DNA of 19,432 nt from SAR86 cluster bacterium (GTDB taxonomy: Bacteria; Pseudomonadota; Gammaproteobacteria; Magnimaribacterales; D2472), in NCBI GenBank assembly GCA_016779285.1, contig JADHNV010000011.1, forward strand, positions 1 to 19,432. The letters run 5' to 3'. Below, one piece after another: positions 1-6,873 of this stretch. A model generated the notes under the pieces. The model ran no database searches. It was not told the origin of the DNA and was given only the letters and a program-made list of their open reading frames with translations. Within the stretch, counting starts at the first letter, position 1, and every line of letters begins with the position of its first letter. Position numbers and translations under genes: made by a program.

Positions 1-553
1 CATCATCTGAAGATTCTTCTTCAGATTCTTCTGACTTTAATTCTTCAACTGGAGCTTCTTCTGCTGCTTCTTCTGCTGGAGCTTCTTCTGCTGGAGCTTC
101 TGCCTCAGCTGCTGGAGCTTCTTCTGCTGCTTCTTCTGCCTCAGCTGCTGGAGCTTCTTCTGCTGGAGCTTCTGCCTCAGCTGCTGGAGCTTCTTCTGCT
201 GCTTCTTTAGCTTGAGCTTCTAACTCAGCTATCTTCTGAGCTTTCAATGCTTCTTTCTTTTTTGTTCTTTTATCTTTCTTTGCATCAATCTTTGCCTGAA
301 GTTCATCAGAAGACAATCTTGCATCTTTAGCTAGCTCTTTAACTTTATCTGAAAGTTGCGCACCTTGAGAAATCCAATGATCTAATCTCTCAACGTTGAA
401 CCTCATTCTTTCCTCAGAACCCTTAGCAGAGGGATTAAAAAAGCCCAAGCGCTCTATAAATGCGCCATCTCTTGGTTTTCTGGAGTCAGCAACCGTTATA
501 AAGTAATAAGGGTTTTTTTTCGCTCCGCTTTTTGCAAGTCTAACTACTACCAT
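1..553 (-). CDS. rpsP: 30S ribosomal protein S16 with long Ala/Glu/Pro-rich C-terminal extension (3' end outside window)
   Basis: S16 is a small-subunit ribosomal protein that binds 16S rRNA and aids 30S assembly. Reading leftward from the ATG at 553-551, the protein opens MVVVRLAKSGAKKNPYYF and continues through RKPRDGAFIERLGFFNP, the conserved S16 core. The usual protein ends near 80-90 residues. Here the frame stays open for at least 184 codons and leaves the window without a stop. After the core comes a Lys-rich, probably helical stretch (about residues 83-112), then an acidic Ala/Glu/Pro stretch built from 12-residue units, then a Ser/Glu/Asp-rich end. The start is set by the S16 N-terminus; no clear Shine-Dalgarno sequence precedes it. 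rimM, trmD and rplS usually follow rpsP and would lie beyond the left edge. The S16 identity is firm. The role of the tail is unknown. Confidence 0.93.
   Translation of the reverse strand, partial: MVVVRLAKSGAKKNPYYFITVADSRKPRDGAFIERLGFFNPSAKGSEERMRFNVERLDHWISQGAQLSDKVKELAKDARLSSDELQAKIDAKKDKRTKKKEALKAQKIAELEAQAKEAAEEAPAAEAEAPAEEAPAAEAEEAAEEAPAAEAEAPAEEAPAEEAAEEAPVEELKSEESEEESSDD
48..207. repeat. 36-bp in-frame tandem repeats encoding the acidic tail of S16
   Basis: Direct reading gives 36-bp units at 75-110, 111-146 and 147-182, with partial units at 48-74 and 183-207. Units 75-110 and 147-182 are identical. Unit 111-146 is a variant whose first 25 bases match 183-207 exactly, so there is also a 72-bp higher-order period. 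On the minus strand each unit encodes 12 residues, alternating APAAEAEAPAEE and APAAEAEEAAEE. The units are multiples of three, so gain or loss of one would keep the S16 frame. There are no unique spacers, so this is not a CRISPR array. Confidence 0.9.
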
Positions 554-586
554 AATAAAAATTCATTAATGTATTAATAAAAAGGT
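554..586. promoter_or_regulatory. Very short divergent spacer between rpsP and ypjD-like gene
   Basis: Only 33 AT-rich bases separate the rpsP start from the proposed ypjD-like start. Any promoters for the two directions must overlap here or lie inside the opposite gene. I see no convincing -35/-10 pair on either strand. The divergent arrangement itself implies that initiation control is packed into this spacer and its flanks. Confidence 0.4.
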
Positions 587-1219
587 GTGTATTTTAGGTT
601 AACCTTGACGAATTTGATAGTGTTAATATATAAAGATTACAAAAAAAATAAGATTGTGTCATTTCCCCTAATTACATTCATTGCTTTATTTAGCTATTTC
701 ATATCAAGAGCTGTTTTAAAGTCTTCAAAACAAGTCTATACAGGACTATGCTTGGCTTTATTAATCATTATTAGCCTCATGACTTATTCAAAAGGAGTTA
801 ATGTGCTTGGGCTTCATGTTTCTGCCACAAGCTTCAGCATAGTTATTTTGATTGTTACTTTCATTGAAACAACCTTTCTTGAAAGACACATAACAAAGAT
901 CAAAAAGGGGATGATTGGTTCTAATGTTAAGTCCGTAGAAAGAGAATATAACGAAATATTTGTTTTAATTGGATTGGGTCTTGGGAGCATAGTTTTATCT
1001 CTTCTGTCTGGGCTCATGGTTCTTGGTGAAATGAATTTGGAATTGATATTTAAAATTATCTTTACCGCATTTGCACTAATAATTTATATGCTTACGTATT
1101 TAGGGGTAAAATACGCAAATCTTAAGGTAAAATTTGCAGTGAGAGGGATTATCTTATCCTTTGCAATGGTCCTTTTGGCATATTTTGGTAATGCAATTAT
1201 TTTATTAAACTACTTATAA
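587..1219 (+). CDS. ypjD: YpjD-like (CcsA/cytochrome c assembly superfamily) inner membrane protein
   Basis: A 210-residue polytopic membrane protein with about six or seven hydrophobic segments. The second half matches the layout of YpjD: a His-containing helix (GLHVSATSF, H77), a long amphipathic link (ETTFLERHITKIKKG), then FVLIGLGLGSIVLSLLSG and a C-terminal RGIILSFAMVLLAYFGNA, close to YpjD's conserved end. YpjD proteins are usually about 260 residues, so this one is short at the N-terminus. It also has no tryptophan and no second His near residue 150, unlike E. coli YpjD. The next gene is CorB-type, as in E. coli ypjD-yfjD, which supports the call. The start is uncertain: GTG at 587 has no well-placed ribosome site, while TTG at 605 has an AGG 6 nt upstream. 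The biochemical role of the family is not settled. Confidence 0.62.
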   Translation: MYFRLTLTNLIVLIYKDYKKNKIVSFPLITFIALFSYFISRAVLKSSKQVYTGLCLALLIIISLMTYSKGVNVLGLHVSATSFSIVILIVTFIETTFLERHITKIKKGMIGSNVKSVEREYNEIFVLIGLGLGSIVLSLLSGLMVLGEMNLELIFKIIFTAFALIIYMLTYLGVKYANLKVKFAVRGIILSFAMVLLAYFGNAIILLNYL

Positions 1220-1226
1220 AAACTTC

Positions 1227-2480
1227 TTGAGCACTAATTCAATTTCTTTTCTATTTTTGGCACTGTTTGTGTTGTTAATCTTTTCCGCTTTCTCGTCTGG
1301 CTCTGAAACCGGGATGATGGCATCAAATAAAATTAAGCTGAACAATTTATCTAAAGACTCTAAAGGATCCAGAAGAGCGCTCAAGTTACTTCAAAGGCCT
1401 GATATTTTGCTTGCCTCAATATTGATTGCTAATAACTTTGCTAATATTTTGGCTTCTGCTTTAGTCACAATAATAATGATTGATTATTTTGATGGCAATG
1501 TGCTTCTTGGATCAATTCTTTTAACCCTTGTTATTTTAGTTTTTTCTGAAATTACTCCAAAAACAATTGCAAGTGTTTATCCAGAGAATTTTGCAACTAA
1601 ATCCTCTGGGGTACTAAACATACTAGTAGTAATTTTCAAGCCTTTGGTATGGCTAACTAATATCTTAAGCTCAAGAATACTTAAGATATTTAATGTTGAT
1701 CCAATGCAATCTGCTAGCAATGATAATTTGAACTCAGATGAATTAAGAACACTTCTTGAAGAGCATGGAGATTTAATTCCAGCTCAGTCTCGCGAAATGC
1801 TCTCATCAATTTTAGGTATGGAAGAGTTAACGGTTGAAGACATCATGACACCGCATGCTGAAATTATTGGTATAGATATTACACAAAGCTTTGAAGCTGC
1901 GAAAAAAATTATTGGCTCCTCTTATTACAGTAGGCTGCCCGTTTTCCAAGAGTCTATTGATCAAGTAATAGGTATGTTGCATCTAAAAGATTCACATCAA
2001 TTCATGGAAGCTTTTGAAGCCGGACAGGATGTAAAAAATATTCTCTTTGATGCAACATTTATATCCCAATCGACCACTATTTCAACTCAACTTAGTCAAT
2101 TTCAAAAACAAGATAATAATCTTTCATTGGTGGTTGATGAGTATGGTGAAATACAAGGACTTTTAACTATGGAAGATATTTTTACAGAAATAGTTGGAAA
2201 ATTTGGTGCAGCTAAGGCAGATTTAGAGAGAGAATTCACAATCAAAAGAGATGGCTCACTTATAGCTGATGGTAACTCTAAGGTCAGAGAATTGAATAAT
2301 TTTATGGATTGGGATATTGCAGAAGATGGTTCAAAAACAATCAATGGAATCATTACTGATTATCTTGATCAGATTCCCCAAGAAAATGTCTGCATAGAGA
2401 TTAATGGCTACAGAATTGAGATTTTAAATATAGTTGATAACTCCATTGACAAAGTAAAAATTAAAAAAAAGGAGAGCTAA
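1227..2480 (+). CDS. corB: CorB/YfjD-type CNNM-CBS membrane protein (HlyC/CorC family)
   Basis: The family consists of membrane proteins linked to magnesium/divalent cation export, with cytosolic CBS domains that sense nucleotides. The 417 residues show an N-terminal DUF21/CNNM membrane domain (about 1-170, with FSSGSETGMMASNKIKL near 22-38, NNFANILASALVTI near 69-82 and VFSEITPKTIA near 105-115). A CBS pair follows (about 195-325, with DIMTPHAEIIGIDI and LVVDEYGEIQGLLTMEDIFTEIVG), then a C-terminal CorC/HlyC-associated domain (about 335-412). Alignment from memory with E. coli YfjD is colinear along the whole length. The start is TTG at 1227, 7 nt after the ypjD-like stop. Starting there gives the expected short N-terminus before the first helix, so translation is probably coupled. 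Transport substrate is inferred from the family only. Confidence 0.9.
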   Translation: MSTNSISFLFLALFVLLIFSAFSSGSETGMMASNKIKLNNLSKDSKGSRRALKLLQRPDILLASILIANNFANILASALVTIIMIDYFDGNVLLGSILLTLVILVFSEITPKTIASVYPENFATKSSGVLNILVVIFKPLVWLTNILSSRILKIFNVDPMQSASNDNLNSDELRTLLEEHGDLIPAQSREMLSSILGMEELTVEDIMTPHAEIIGIDITQSFEAAKKIIGSSYYSRLPVFQESIDQVIGMLHLKDSHQFMEAFEAGQDVKNILFDATFISQSTTISTQLSQFQKQDNNLSLVVDEYGEIQGLLTMEDIFTEIVGKFGAAKADLEREFTIKRDGSLIADGNSKVRELNNFMDWDIAEDGSKTINGIITDYLDQIPQENVCIEINGYRIEILNIVDNSIDKVKIKKKES

Positions 2481-2492
2481 GCTCTCCTTATT
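2471..2492. terminator. Hairpin between convergent corB and PuuD-like gene, with the corB stop codon in its loop
   Basis: GGAGAGC at 2471-2477 pairs perfectly with GCTCTCC at 2481-2487 around a 3-nt loop that is the corB TAA stop codon. An A-run (2463-2470) precedes it and a T-rich stretch follows on the plus strand. It can act on corB transcripts and, because of the A-run, on the convergent minus-strand transcript too. Seven base pairs with a triloop is a modest terminator. Confidence 0.7.
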
Positions 2493-2508
2493 TAAGAATT
2501 TTTAAAAT

Positions 2509-3138
2509 TTATAAGTAATGAACCAATAATCCAAAAATTACTGTAAGAACAACGCCAGAGTGGATGACTGCCTTTACAGAGGTAATCATTGCATTCATTT
2601 TGCCAAACAAAGCATTTGCTTCAATTAACAAAATAATCGCCATGCCAATCCAAAGACTATTCATGCTTGATTCGGCAATCATAGGCAGACTACCTCCATG
2701 CGCTGAATAAACCATTAAATAAAGCATTGGTAATGAAAACAATGTATTTGTTCTAGATGCCAAGCCAGCCTTTGCCCCTGCATCTGCCGCATCTGGAGCC
2801 CCAGCAATGACTTTCTTTTGATTAGGCCAAATAACAAACCAAACATTTGCAGCCATAATAGTGCCCATTAGTGCGCCCAAAACGATACCAACGTTTACAG
2901 TAATGCTAAGCCAATACAAAAGATACAATCCAGTTAAAAATGTAAATGCTGCGGCCCATCGAAAATACCATAAAGCATTTGGCACTAATTTTTGGACTAC
3001 ATCAGACTTTGCAGATGCCTCTGATTCTTTAAAGTACTCAGTTTGGACAAAATTAAAATAATAAAGCAGGCCTATCCAGAGCACTCCAAAAAGAATGTGC
3101 GCAAATCTGATTAACACGGTTCCAAGATACGCTTCCAT
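2509..3138 (-). CDS. Stand-alone urate-oxidase-N-type (PuuD-like) membrane protein
   Basis: A 209-residue protein with about six or seven membrane helices. I recognise features of the Urate_ox_N/PuuD membrane domain: RFAHILFGVLWIGLLYYFNF near residues 11-30, WFVIWPNQKKVI near 100-111, SRTNTLFSLPMLYLMVYSAHGG near 128-149 and VIHSGVVL near 191-198. Four histidines lie in or near helices (H14, H147, H193, H207) and could bind heme. PuuD urate oxidases carry a C-terminal c-type cytochrome domain. This protein ends right after the last helix and has no CxxCH motif, so urate oxidation cannot be assumed. A good ribosome site (AGGAG, 3150-3146) sits 7 nt before the ATG. It is a single-gene unit between the groEL terminator and the corB hairpin. 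No purine catabolism gene is nearby. The family call is fairly confident; the function is unknown. Confidence 0.7.
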   Translation of the reverse strand: MEAYLGTVLIRFAHILFGVLWIGLLYYFNFVQTEYFKESEASAKSDVVQKLVPNALWYFRWAAAFTFLTGLYLLYWLSITVNVGIVLGALMGTIMAANVWFVIWPNQKKVIAGAPDAADAGAKAGLASRTNTLFSLPMLYLMVYSAHGGSLPMIAESSMNSLWIGMAIILLIEANALFGKMNAMITSVKAVIHSGVVLTVIFGLLVHYL

Positions 3139-3173
3139 ATTAAAACTCCTAAAATTTAAATTGTTGTTAAATA

Positions 3174-3179
3174 ATTATA
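3174..3179 (-). promoter_or_regulatory. Candidate -10 box for the PuuD-like gene
   Basis: On the minus strand a perfect TATAAT lies at 3179-3174, about 36 nt before the gene's ATG and just downstream of the groEL terminator. That is where an independent promoter would be expected. No good -35 hexamer is visible at 16-18 bp, because that position falls in the terminator stem. Confidence 0.4.
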
Positions 3180-3187
3180 TATCTTGC

Positions 3188-3219
3188 AAAAAAAAACGGG
3201 GAATAAACCCCGTTTTTTT
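3188..3219. terminator. Strong rho-independent terminator after groEL
   Basis: AAAAAACGGGG (3191-3201) pairs with CCCCGTTTTTT (3208-3218) around a 6-nt AT loop. On the minus strand the GC-rich core is followed by a run of about nine T residues, placed about 20 nt past the groEL stop. The flanks are symmetric, so it could work in both directions, but only the minus strand needs it here. Confidence 0.92.
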
Positions 3220-3237
3220 AATTTATAGATAAATGGC

Positions 3238-4890
3238 TTACATCATACCCGGCATTCCACCCATTCCACCCATTCCGCCCATATCAGGCATTGCAGGCGC
3301 GGCTGAAGCATCTTGAGGCTTGTCAGTAACCATCGCTTCGGTAGTAATCATCATCCCAGCAACAGATCCAGCGGCTTGCAACGCAGTTCTGGTAACTTTT
3401 GCAGGATCAAGAATACCCATTTCTATCATGTCGCCATACTCTCCATTGGCAGCATTAAAACCATATGAGCCTTCACCTTCCATTACTTTGGCAACAATGA
3501 CAGATGATTCTTCACCGGCATTTGCAGCAATTTGTCTTAATGGAGCTTCAAATGCCTTTCTAACAATATTAATGCCCACATTCTGATCATCATTATCTCC
3601 TTTCAGTTTTGTAAGAGATTCAAGCGCTCTGACCAATGCAACTCCTCCACCAGGAACGATACCCTCTTTCACTGCGGCACGTGTGGAGTGCAAAGCATCT
3701 TCTACTCTTGCTTTCTTCTCCTTCATTTCTATTTCAGAACCAGCACCAACTTTAATCACGGCTACTCCACCGGCTAATTTAGCAACACGCTCTTGCAGCT
3801 TCTCTCTATCATAGTCGGATGTAGTATCTTCAATCTGAGTTCTGATTTGGTTTACTCTAGCTACTATTGCTTTTTGATCACCAGCGCCGTCGACAATAGT
3901 CGTGTTATCTTTATCCAGAGTAACCCTTTTTGCAGTTCCTAAATCTTCAACGGTTGCACCTTCAAGAGAAAGTCCAACTTCTTCAGAAATAACAGTACCG
4001 CCAGTAAGGATAGCTATGTCTTCAAGCATGGCTTTTCTTCTATCTCCGAAACCAGGAGCTTTACATGCTGCAGCTTTAACTGTTCCTCTAAGGTTATTTA
4101 CTACTAAAGTAGCAAGAGCTTCGCCTTCAATATCTTCTGCAATAATTAAGAGAGGTCTCCCTGCCTTAGCCACTGATTCCAATAAAGGTAACATATCTCT
4201 AATATTAGAAATTTTCTTGTCATGCAAAAGAATAAAGGGATTCTCAAGCTCAGAAGTCATATTATCTTGGTTGGTTACAAAATATGGAGATAAATAACCT
4301 CTATCAAATTGCATTCCCTCAACGACATCAAGCTCATTATCGATACCATTACCCTCTTCAACGGTAATAACACCCTCTTTTCCAACTTTCTGCATTGCTT
4401 CAGCAATAATACCACCGACATCTTGATCGCCATTTGCAGAAATAGTCCCGACTTGTGCAATAGTTTTATCATCTGAACAAGGAACACTTAATTTCTCAAC
4501 GAATTGAACAGCAGTTGAAATAGCTTTATCGATACCTCTTTTAAGATCCATAGGATTCATTCCGGCCGCTACAGATTTATGACCTTCATTTACTATAGAT
4601 TGAGCAAGAACAGTCGCTGTAGTTGTTCCGTCTCCGGCTTCGTCTGAAGTTTGCGAAGAAACCTGCTTAACCATTTGAGCTCCCATGTTCTCAAACTTGT
4701 CTTCTAGCTCGATCTCCTTAGCGACTGAAACACCATCTTTGGTGACGGTTGGTGCGCCAAAAGATTTATCCAATACTACATTTCTTCCCTTAGGTCCTAA
4801 GGTAACTTTAACTGCATCTGCAAGGATATTGACACCCTTAAGCATCTTAACTCTTGCAGCATCTCCAAATTTTACATCTTTAGCTGACAT
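3238..4890 (-). CDS. groEL: GroEL 60-kDa chaperonin
   Basis: GroEL forms the double heptameric ring that folds proteins with ATP and the GroES lid in the cytoplasm. The 550 residues are full length. Visible motifs are TLGPKGRN (30-37), the catalytic-site D52, and the ATP-binding DGTTT (87-91). Later come the equatorial VEDALHSTRAAVKEG, which holds the Asp needed for hydrolysis, and the flexible Gly/Met tail GGMGGMGGMPGMM. The ATG at 4890 has AGGAG 9 nt upstream (4904-4900). It lies 41 nt after groES in the same orientation, the usual groES-groEL operon, and is closed by the terminator at about 3190-3219. Several open antisense frames over this gene look like codon-bias shadows. Nothing in the protein departs from the family. 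Confidence 0.99.
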   Translation of the reverse strand: MSAKDVKFGDAARVKMLKGVNILADAVKVTLGPKGRNVVLDKSFGAPTVTKDGVSVAKEIELEDKFENMGAQMVKQVSSQTSDEAGDGTTTATVLAQSIVNEGHKSVAAGMNPMDLKRGIDKAISTAVQFVEKLSVPCSDDKTIAQVGTISANGDQDVGGIIAEAMQKVGKEGVITVEEGNGIDNELDVVEGMQFDRGYLSPYFVTNQDNMTSELENPFILLHDKKISNIRDMLPLLESVAKAGRPLLIIAEDIEGEALATLVVNNLRGTVKAAACKAPGFGDRRKAMLEDIAILTGGTVISEEVGLSLEGATVEDLGTAKRVTLDKDNTTIVDGAGDQKAIVARVNQIRTQIEDTTSDYDREKLQERVAKLAGGVAVIKVGAGSEIEMKEKKARVEDALHSTRAAVKEGIVPGGGVALVRALESLTKLKGDNDDQNVGINIVRKAFEAPLRQIAANAGEESSVIVAKVMEGEGSYGFNAANGEYGDMIEMGILDPAKVTRTALQAAGSVAGMMITTEAMVTDKPQDASAAPAMPDMGGMGGMGGMPGMM

Positions 4891-4931
4891 ATCTTTATTC
4901 TCCTATTTATTGATTTTATTGATTAAATTGT

Positions 4932-5219
4932 TTAACTGAAAATACCGTAAATATCACTCTCGCTGAGTATGAGGTATTCATCACCGTCTATTTTTACTTC
5001 GTTGCCACCATACTGACCAAAGATCACTAAGTCACCAACTTTTACTCCCATAGGAGCGACCTCTCCATTGTCCTGCCTCTTTCCAGGCCCTACAGCAACA
5101 ACTTCACCCTGAGAGGGCTTTTCTGCAGCTGAGCCAGGTAAAACAATTCCACCAGGCGTGGTTTGTTCTTCTTCTGTTCTTTTAACTAAAACTTTATCGT
5201 GTAAAGGTTTCAATTTCAT
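4932..5219 (-). CDS. groES: GroES 10-kDa co-chaperonin
   Basis: GroES is the heptameric lid that caps GroEL and closes the folding chamber. The 95 residues are the normal length. The protein opens MKLKPLHDKVLVKR. The GroEL-binding mobile loop spans about residues 16-34, with the contact tripeptide within GGIVLPG (23-29). Further on are GEVVAVGPG (38-46), GDLVIFGQYGGNEVKIDG and ILSESDIYGI. A strong ribosome site (AGGAG, 5231-5227) lies 7 nt before the ATG. It is the first gene of the groES-groEL pair. Confidence 0.98.
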   Translation of the reverse strand: MKLKPLHDKVLVKRTEEEQTTPGGIVLPGSAAEKPSQGEVVAVGPGKRQDNGEVAPMGVKVGDLVIFGQYGGNEVKIDGDEYLILSESDIYGIFS

Positions 5220-5297
5220 TGCAAATCTCCTGCTTTTAAAATAAAAATAATCCTTAAAATCAAGGATACGAGTTATTTATGGCTTAAAAAAATTAAT
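5220..5297 (-). promoter_or_regulatory. groES upstream region, no CIRCE element seen
   Basis: This 78-bp spacer between the VanZ-like stop and groES should hold the groESL promoter. It has no CIRCE inverted repeat (HrcA site). I cannot find a good sigma-32 pair of CTTGAA and CCCCAT type; CCTTGATT on the minus strand (5265-5258) is the nearest -35-like piece, with no matching -10 at normal spacing. The expected heat-shock control is therefore not confirmed. Confidence 0.4.
5250..5267 (-). terminator. Small hairpin between VanZ-like gene and groES, possible weak terminator
   Basis: ATCCTT (5250-5255) and AAGGAT (5262-5267) form a perfect 6-bp inverted repeat with a 6-nt loop. On the minus strand a T-rich stretch follows. 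It could end the upstream envelope transcript before groES, or serve as a small operator-like dyad in the groES leader. The stem is short and AT-rich, so the terminator reading is tentative. Confidence 0.4.
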
Positions 5298-5648
5298 TCA
5301 ATACTTTGGATATAAATCTTTAAAGAAATTTATGAAGAAAATCCCTGCTAAAATTCCAAGGAAATCAGCAAAAATATCTAAAAATTCAAAAGATCGATAA
5401 GGTATATATATCTGAACTATCTCAATCAATATTCCGTAGGCAAGCACTATAGCATAAAGAAATAATTCCTTGTGAATAATTCTACTGAGCCAACTTAGAA
5501 TTGTAAGGTATAGGAAACAGGAAAAATGGAGAAATTTATCACTGAAATTTACCGAAGATTGGGCTTCAATTTCCTGAACTGAAAGCACTGAAATTATTAA
5601 TATAGAAATCCCCAGTATGACTTTGAGGCTATGCTGGATTATCTGCAT
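5298..5648 (-). CDS. VanZ-like family small membrane protein
   Basis: A 116-residue protein with about four hydrophobic segments. It fits the VanZ-like family: an N-terminal helix, DKFLHFSCFLYLTIL (37-51) entering the second helix, then YGILIEIVQIYIPYRSFEF (71-89) followed by LDIFADFLGILAG (90-102). The D-K-x-x-H-F and E-x-x-Q-x-x-x-x-x-R-x-x-x-x-x-D-x-x-A-D patterns are the family hallmark. VanZ itself gives low-level teicoplanin resistance in enterococci, but most members have no known role. Its ATG lies inside the end of the AmpG-like gene (20-nt overlap), so the two are translated from one transcript. Context suggests an envelope function. It is not evidence for glycopeptide resistance. 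Confidence 0.82.
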   Translation of the reverse strand: MQIIQHSLKVILGISILIISVLSVQEIEAQSSVNFSDKFLHFSCFLYLTILSWLSRIIHKELFLYAIVLAYGILIEIVQIYIPYRSFEFLDIFADFLGILAGIFFINFFKDLYPKY

Positions 5649-6873
5649 ATTTCTTTTTGTAAATCAGAATTAACAGCAATGCAGGAATGGACATAGCCGA
5701 GGTAGTATAAAAAAAGTATGACCAACCACTTTCCAAAGATGAAGCAGTTACATAGTAATCTGCCAAAACTCCTGAAAATCCACTTAAAAATTTTCCAGGA
5801 AGCATCATGAAAGATGTCAACATGGCATATTGCACCGCAGTAAATTTTTTTGAAACCAAGCTAGTTAAAAACGCAATATTTATAGTGCCCACTAAACCTG
5901 CTGCAAAGCTATCAAAGCCAACTATGAGAGATAAGAGGGAGATATTGGCTTGAGTGCTCGCAACATAAGCAAAAAATAAATTTGTAATTAAGACGCAGAA
6001 ACCCCCAATCAGCAACGCGCTAAATAAAGATATTCTTTTAATCAATAAGCCACCAATAAAAAAACCGATAACTGACCCAAAAAGAGCTATGGTTTTTACA
6101 AGAGCTCCAATTTCAGTTTTTGAAAATCCTAAATCTAAATAGAAAGGCATGGCCATAGGCCCCATAACTATATCAGTGAGCCTATATGTTGAGATTATTA
6201 ATAGAAGTATAGCTGCAGACCATAGTCCGAATCGATGGAAAAATTCTTTGAAAGCTTCAATGAGGGCTTTATCAAATCTCAAAATAGCAATTTCATGATT
6301 ATTTGGCTCATGACAGATCAATGCACCTGCAGACCCAACCAATATAAAAAGACTCATTGATTGATATACATATGACCAACTATATATATCAGCAAAAATT
6401 AATGCTGCAGATGTAGCAATAAGAATTGCAACTCGATATCCTAGCTGATAACTAGCTGCTAAATTACCTTGCTCTTTTGCCTCACCAATCTCAATTCTTA
6501 AAGCATCAATAGCAACATCTTGTATTGAACCAAAAAAGGCTACAAAAAATGCAAGCAATGCTAATAATTGAATATTATTAAGTGGATCTATTAAGCTCAT
6601 TCCAAACAATGATAAGAAAATCAATGATTGGGAAAAAAGAATCCACCCTCTTCGCTTTCCAAAAACTTTAAATCCAGGGATTGAATATCTATCTACAAAT
6701 GGTGCCCACAAAAATTTTAGAGAATATGTAAGAACCAGCCATGCAAAAAAACCTATTTCGGTCAAAGAAATTCCTACATCCCTCAGCCAAGCTGTAAGGG
6801 TTGAGAACACAAGCATGTAAGGAAGACCAGATGCAAATCCAAGCAGTAAGATGCCTATTAATTTTCTACTCAT
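5629..6873 (-). CDS. ampG: AmpG-type muropeptide permease (MFS)
   Basis: AmpG imports anhydromuropeptides released from the cell wall across the inner membrane for recycling. The 414 residues form about 12 membrane helices. AmpG-like features are LGFASGLPYMLVFSTLTAWL (residues 9-28), LKFLWAPFVDRY (52-63), GKRRGWILFSQ (72-82) and a FFGSIQDVAIDALR region that matches the SQD-x-x-x-D-A pattern of AmpG. Some AmpG proteins are longer because of extra C-terminal helices; this is the short form. The start ATG overlaps the ampD stop as ATGA, so AmpD and AmpG are translationally coupled. The pairing with AmpD supports the transporter call over a generic MFS label. No ampC or ampR is in the window. Confidence 0.87.
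   Translation of the reverse strand: MSRKLIGILLLGFASGLPYMLVFSTLTAWLRDVGISLTEIGFFAWLVLTYSLKFLWAPFVDRYSIPGFKVFGKRRGWILFSQSLIFLSLFGMSLIDPLNNIQLLALLAFFVAFFGSIQDVAIDALRIEIGEAKEQGNLAASYQLGYRVAILIATSAALIFADIYSWSYVYQSMSLFILVGSAGALICHEPNNHEIAILRFDKALIEAFKEFFHRFGLWSAAILLLIISTYRLTDIVMGPMAMPFYLDLGFSKTEIGALVKTIALFGSVIGFFIGGLLIKRISLFSALLIGGFCVLITNLFFAYVASTQANISLLSLIVGFDSFAAGLVGTINIAFLTSLVSKKFTAVQYAMLTSFMMLPGKFLSGFSGVLADYYVTASSLESGWSYFFYTTSAMSIPALLLILIYKKKYADNPA

Noticed and set aside
48..207. Regular short repeats at the left edge as a CRISPR array
   Set aside because: Repeats are contiguous with no unique spacers, are multiples of three, and lie in frame in the S16 coding sequence.
3902..4297. 131-codon plus-strand open frame over groEL
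   Set aside because: It lies wholly antisense to groEL, resembles no family I know and has no ribosome site. GroEL's codon pattern explains the open frame. The same holds for plus 3320-3586 and 4685-4939, and for 4275-4487 on the minus strand in another frame.
5220..5297. CIRCE (HrcA) operator upstream of groES
   Set aside because: No TTAGCACTC-N9-GAGTGCTAA-like repeat exists; the 6-bp dyad present is unrelated in sequence.
5298..5648. Glycopeptide resistance gene vanZ
   Set aside because: Only the broad VanZ-like family is supported. There are no vanHAX-type genes, and outer-membrane bacteria carry such proteins widely without a resistance role.
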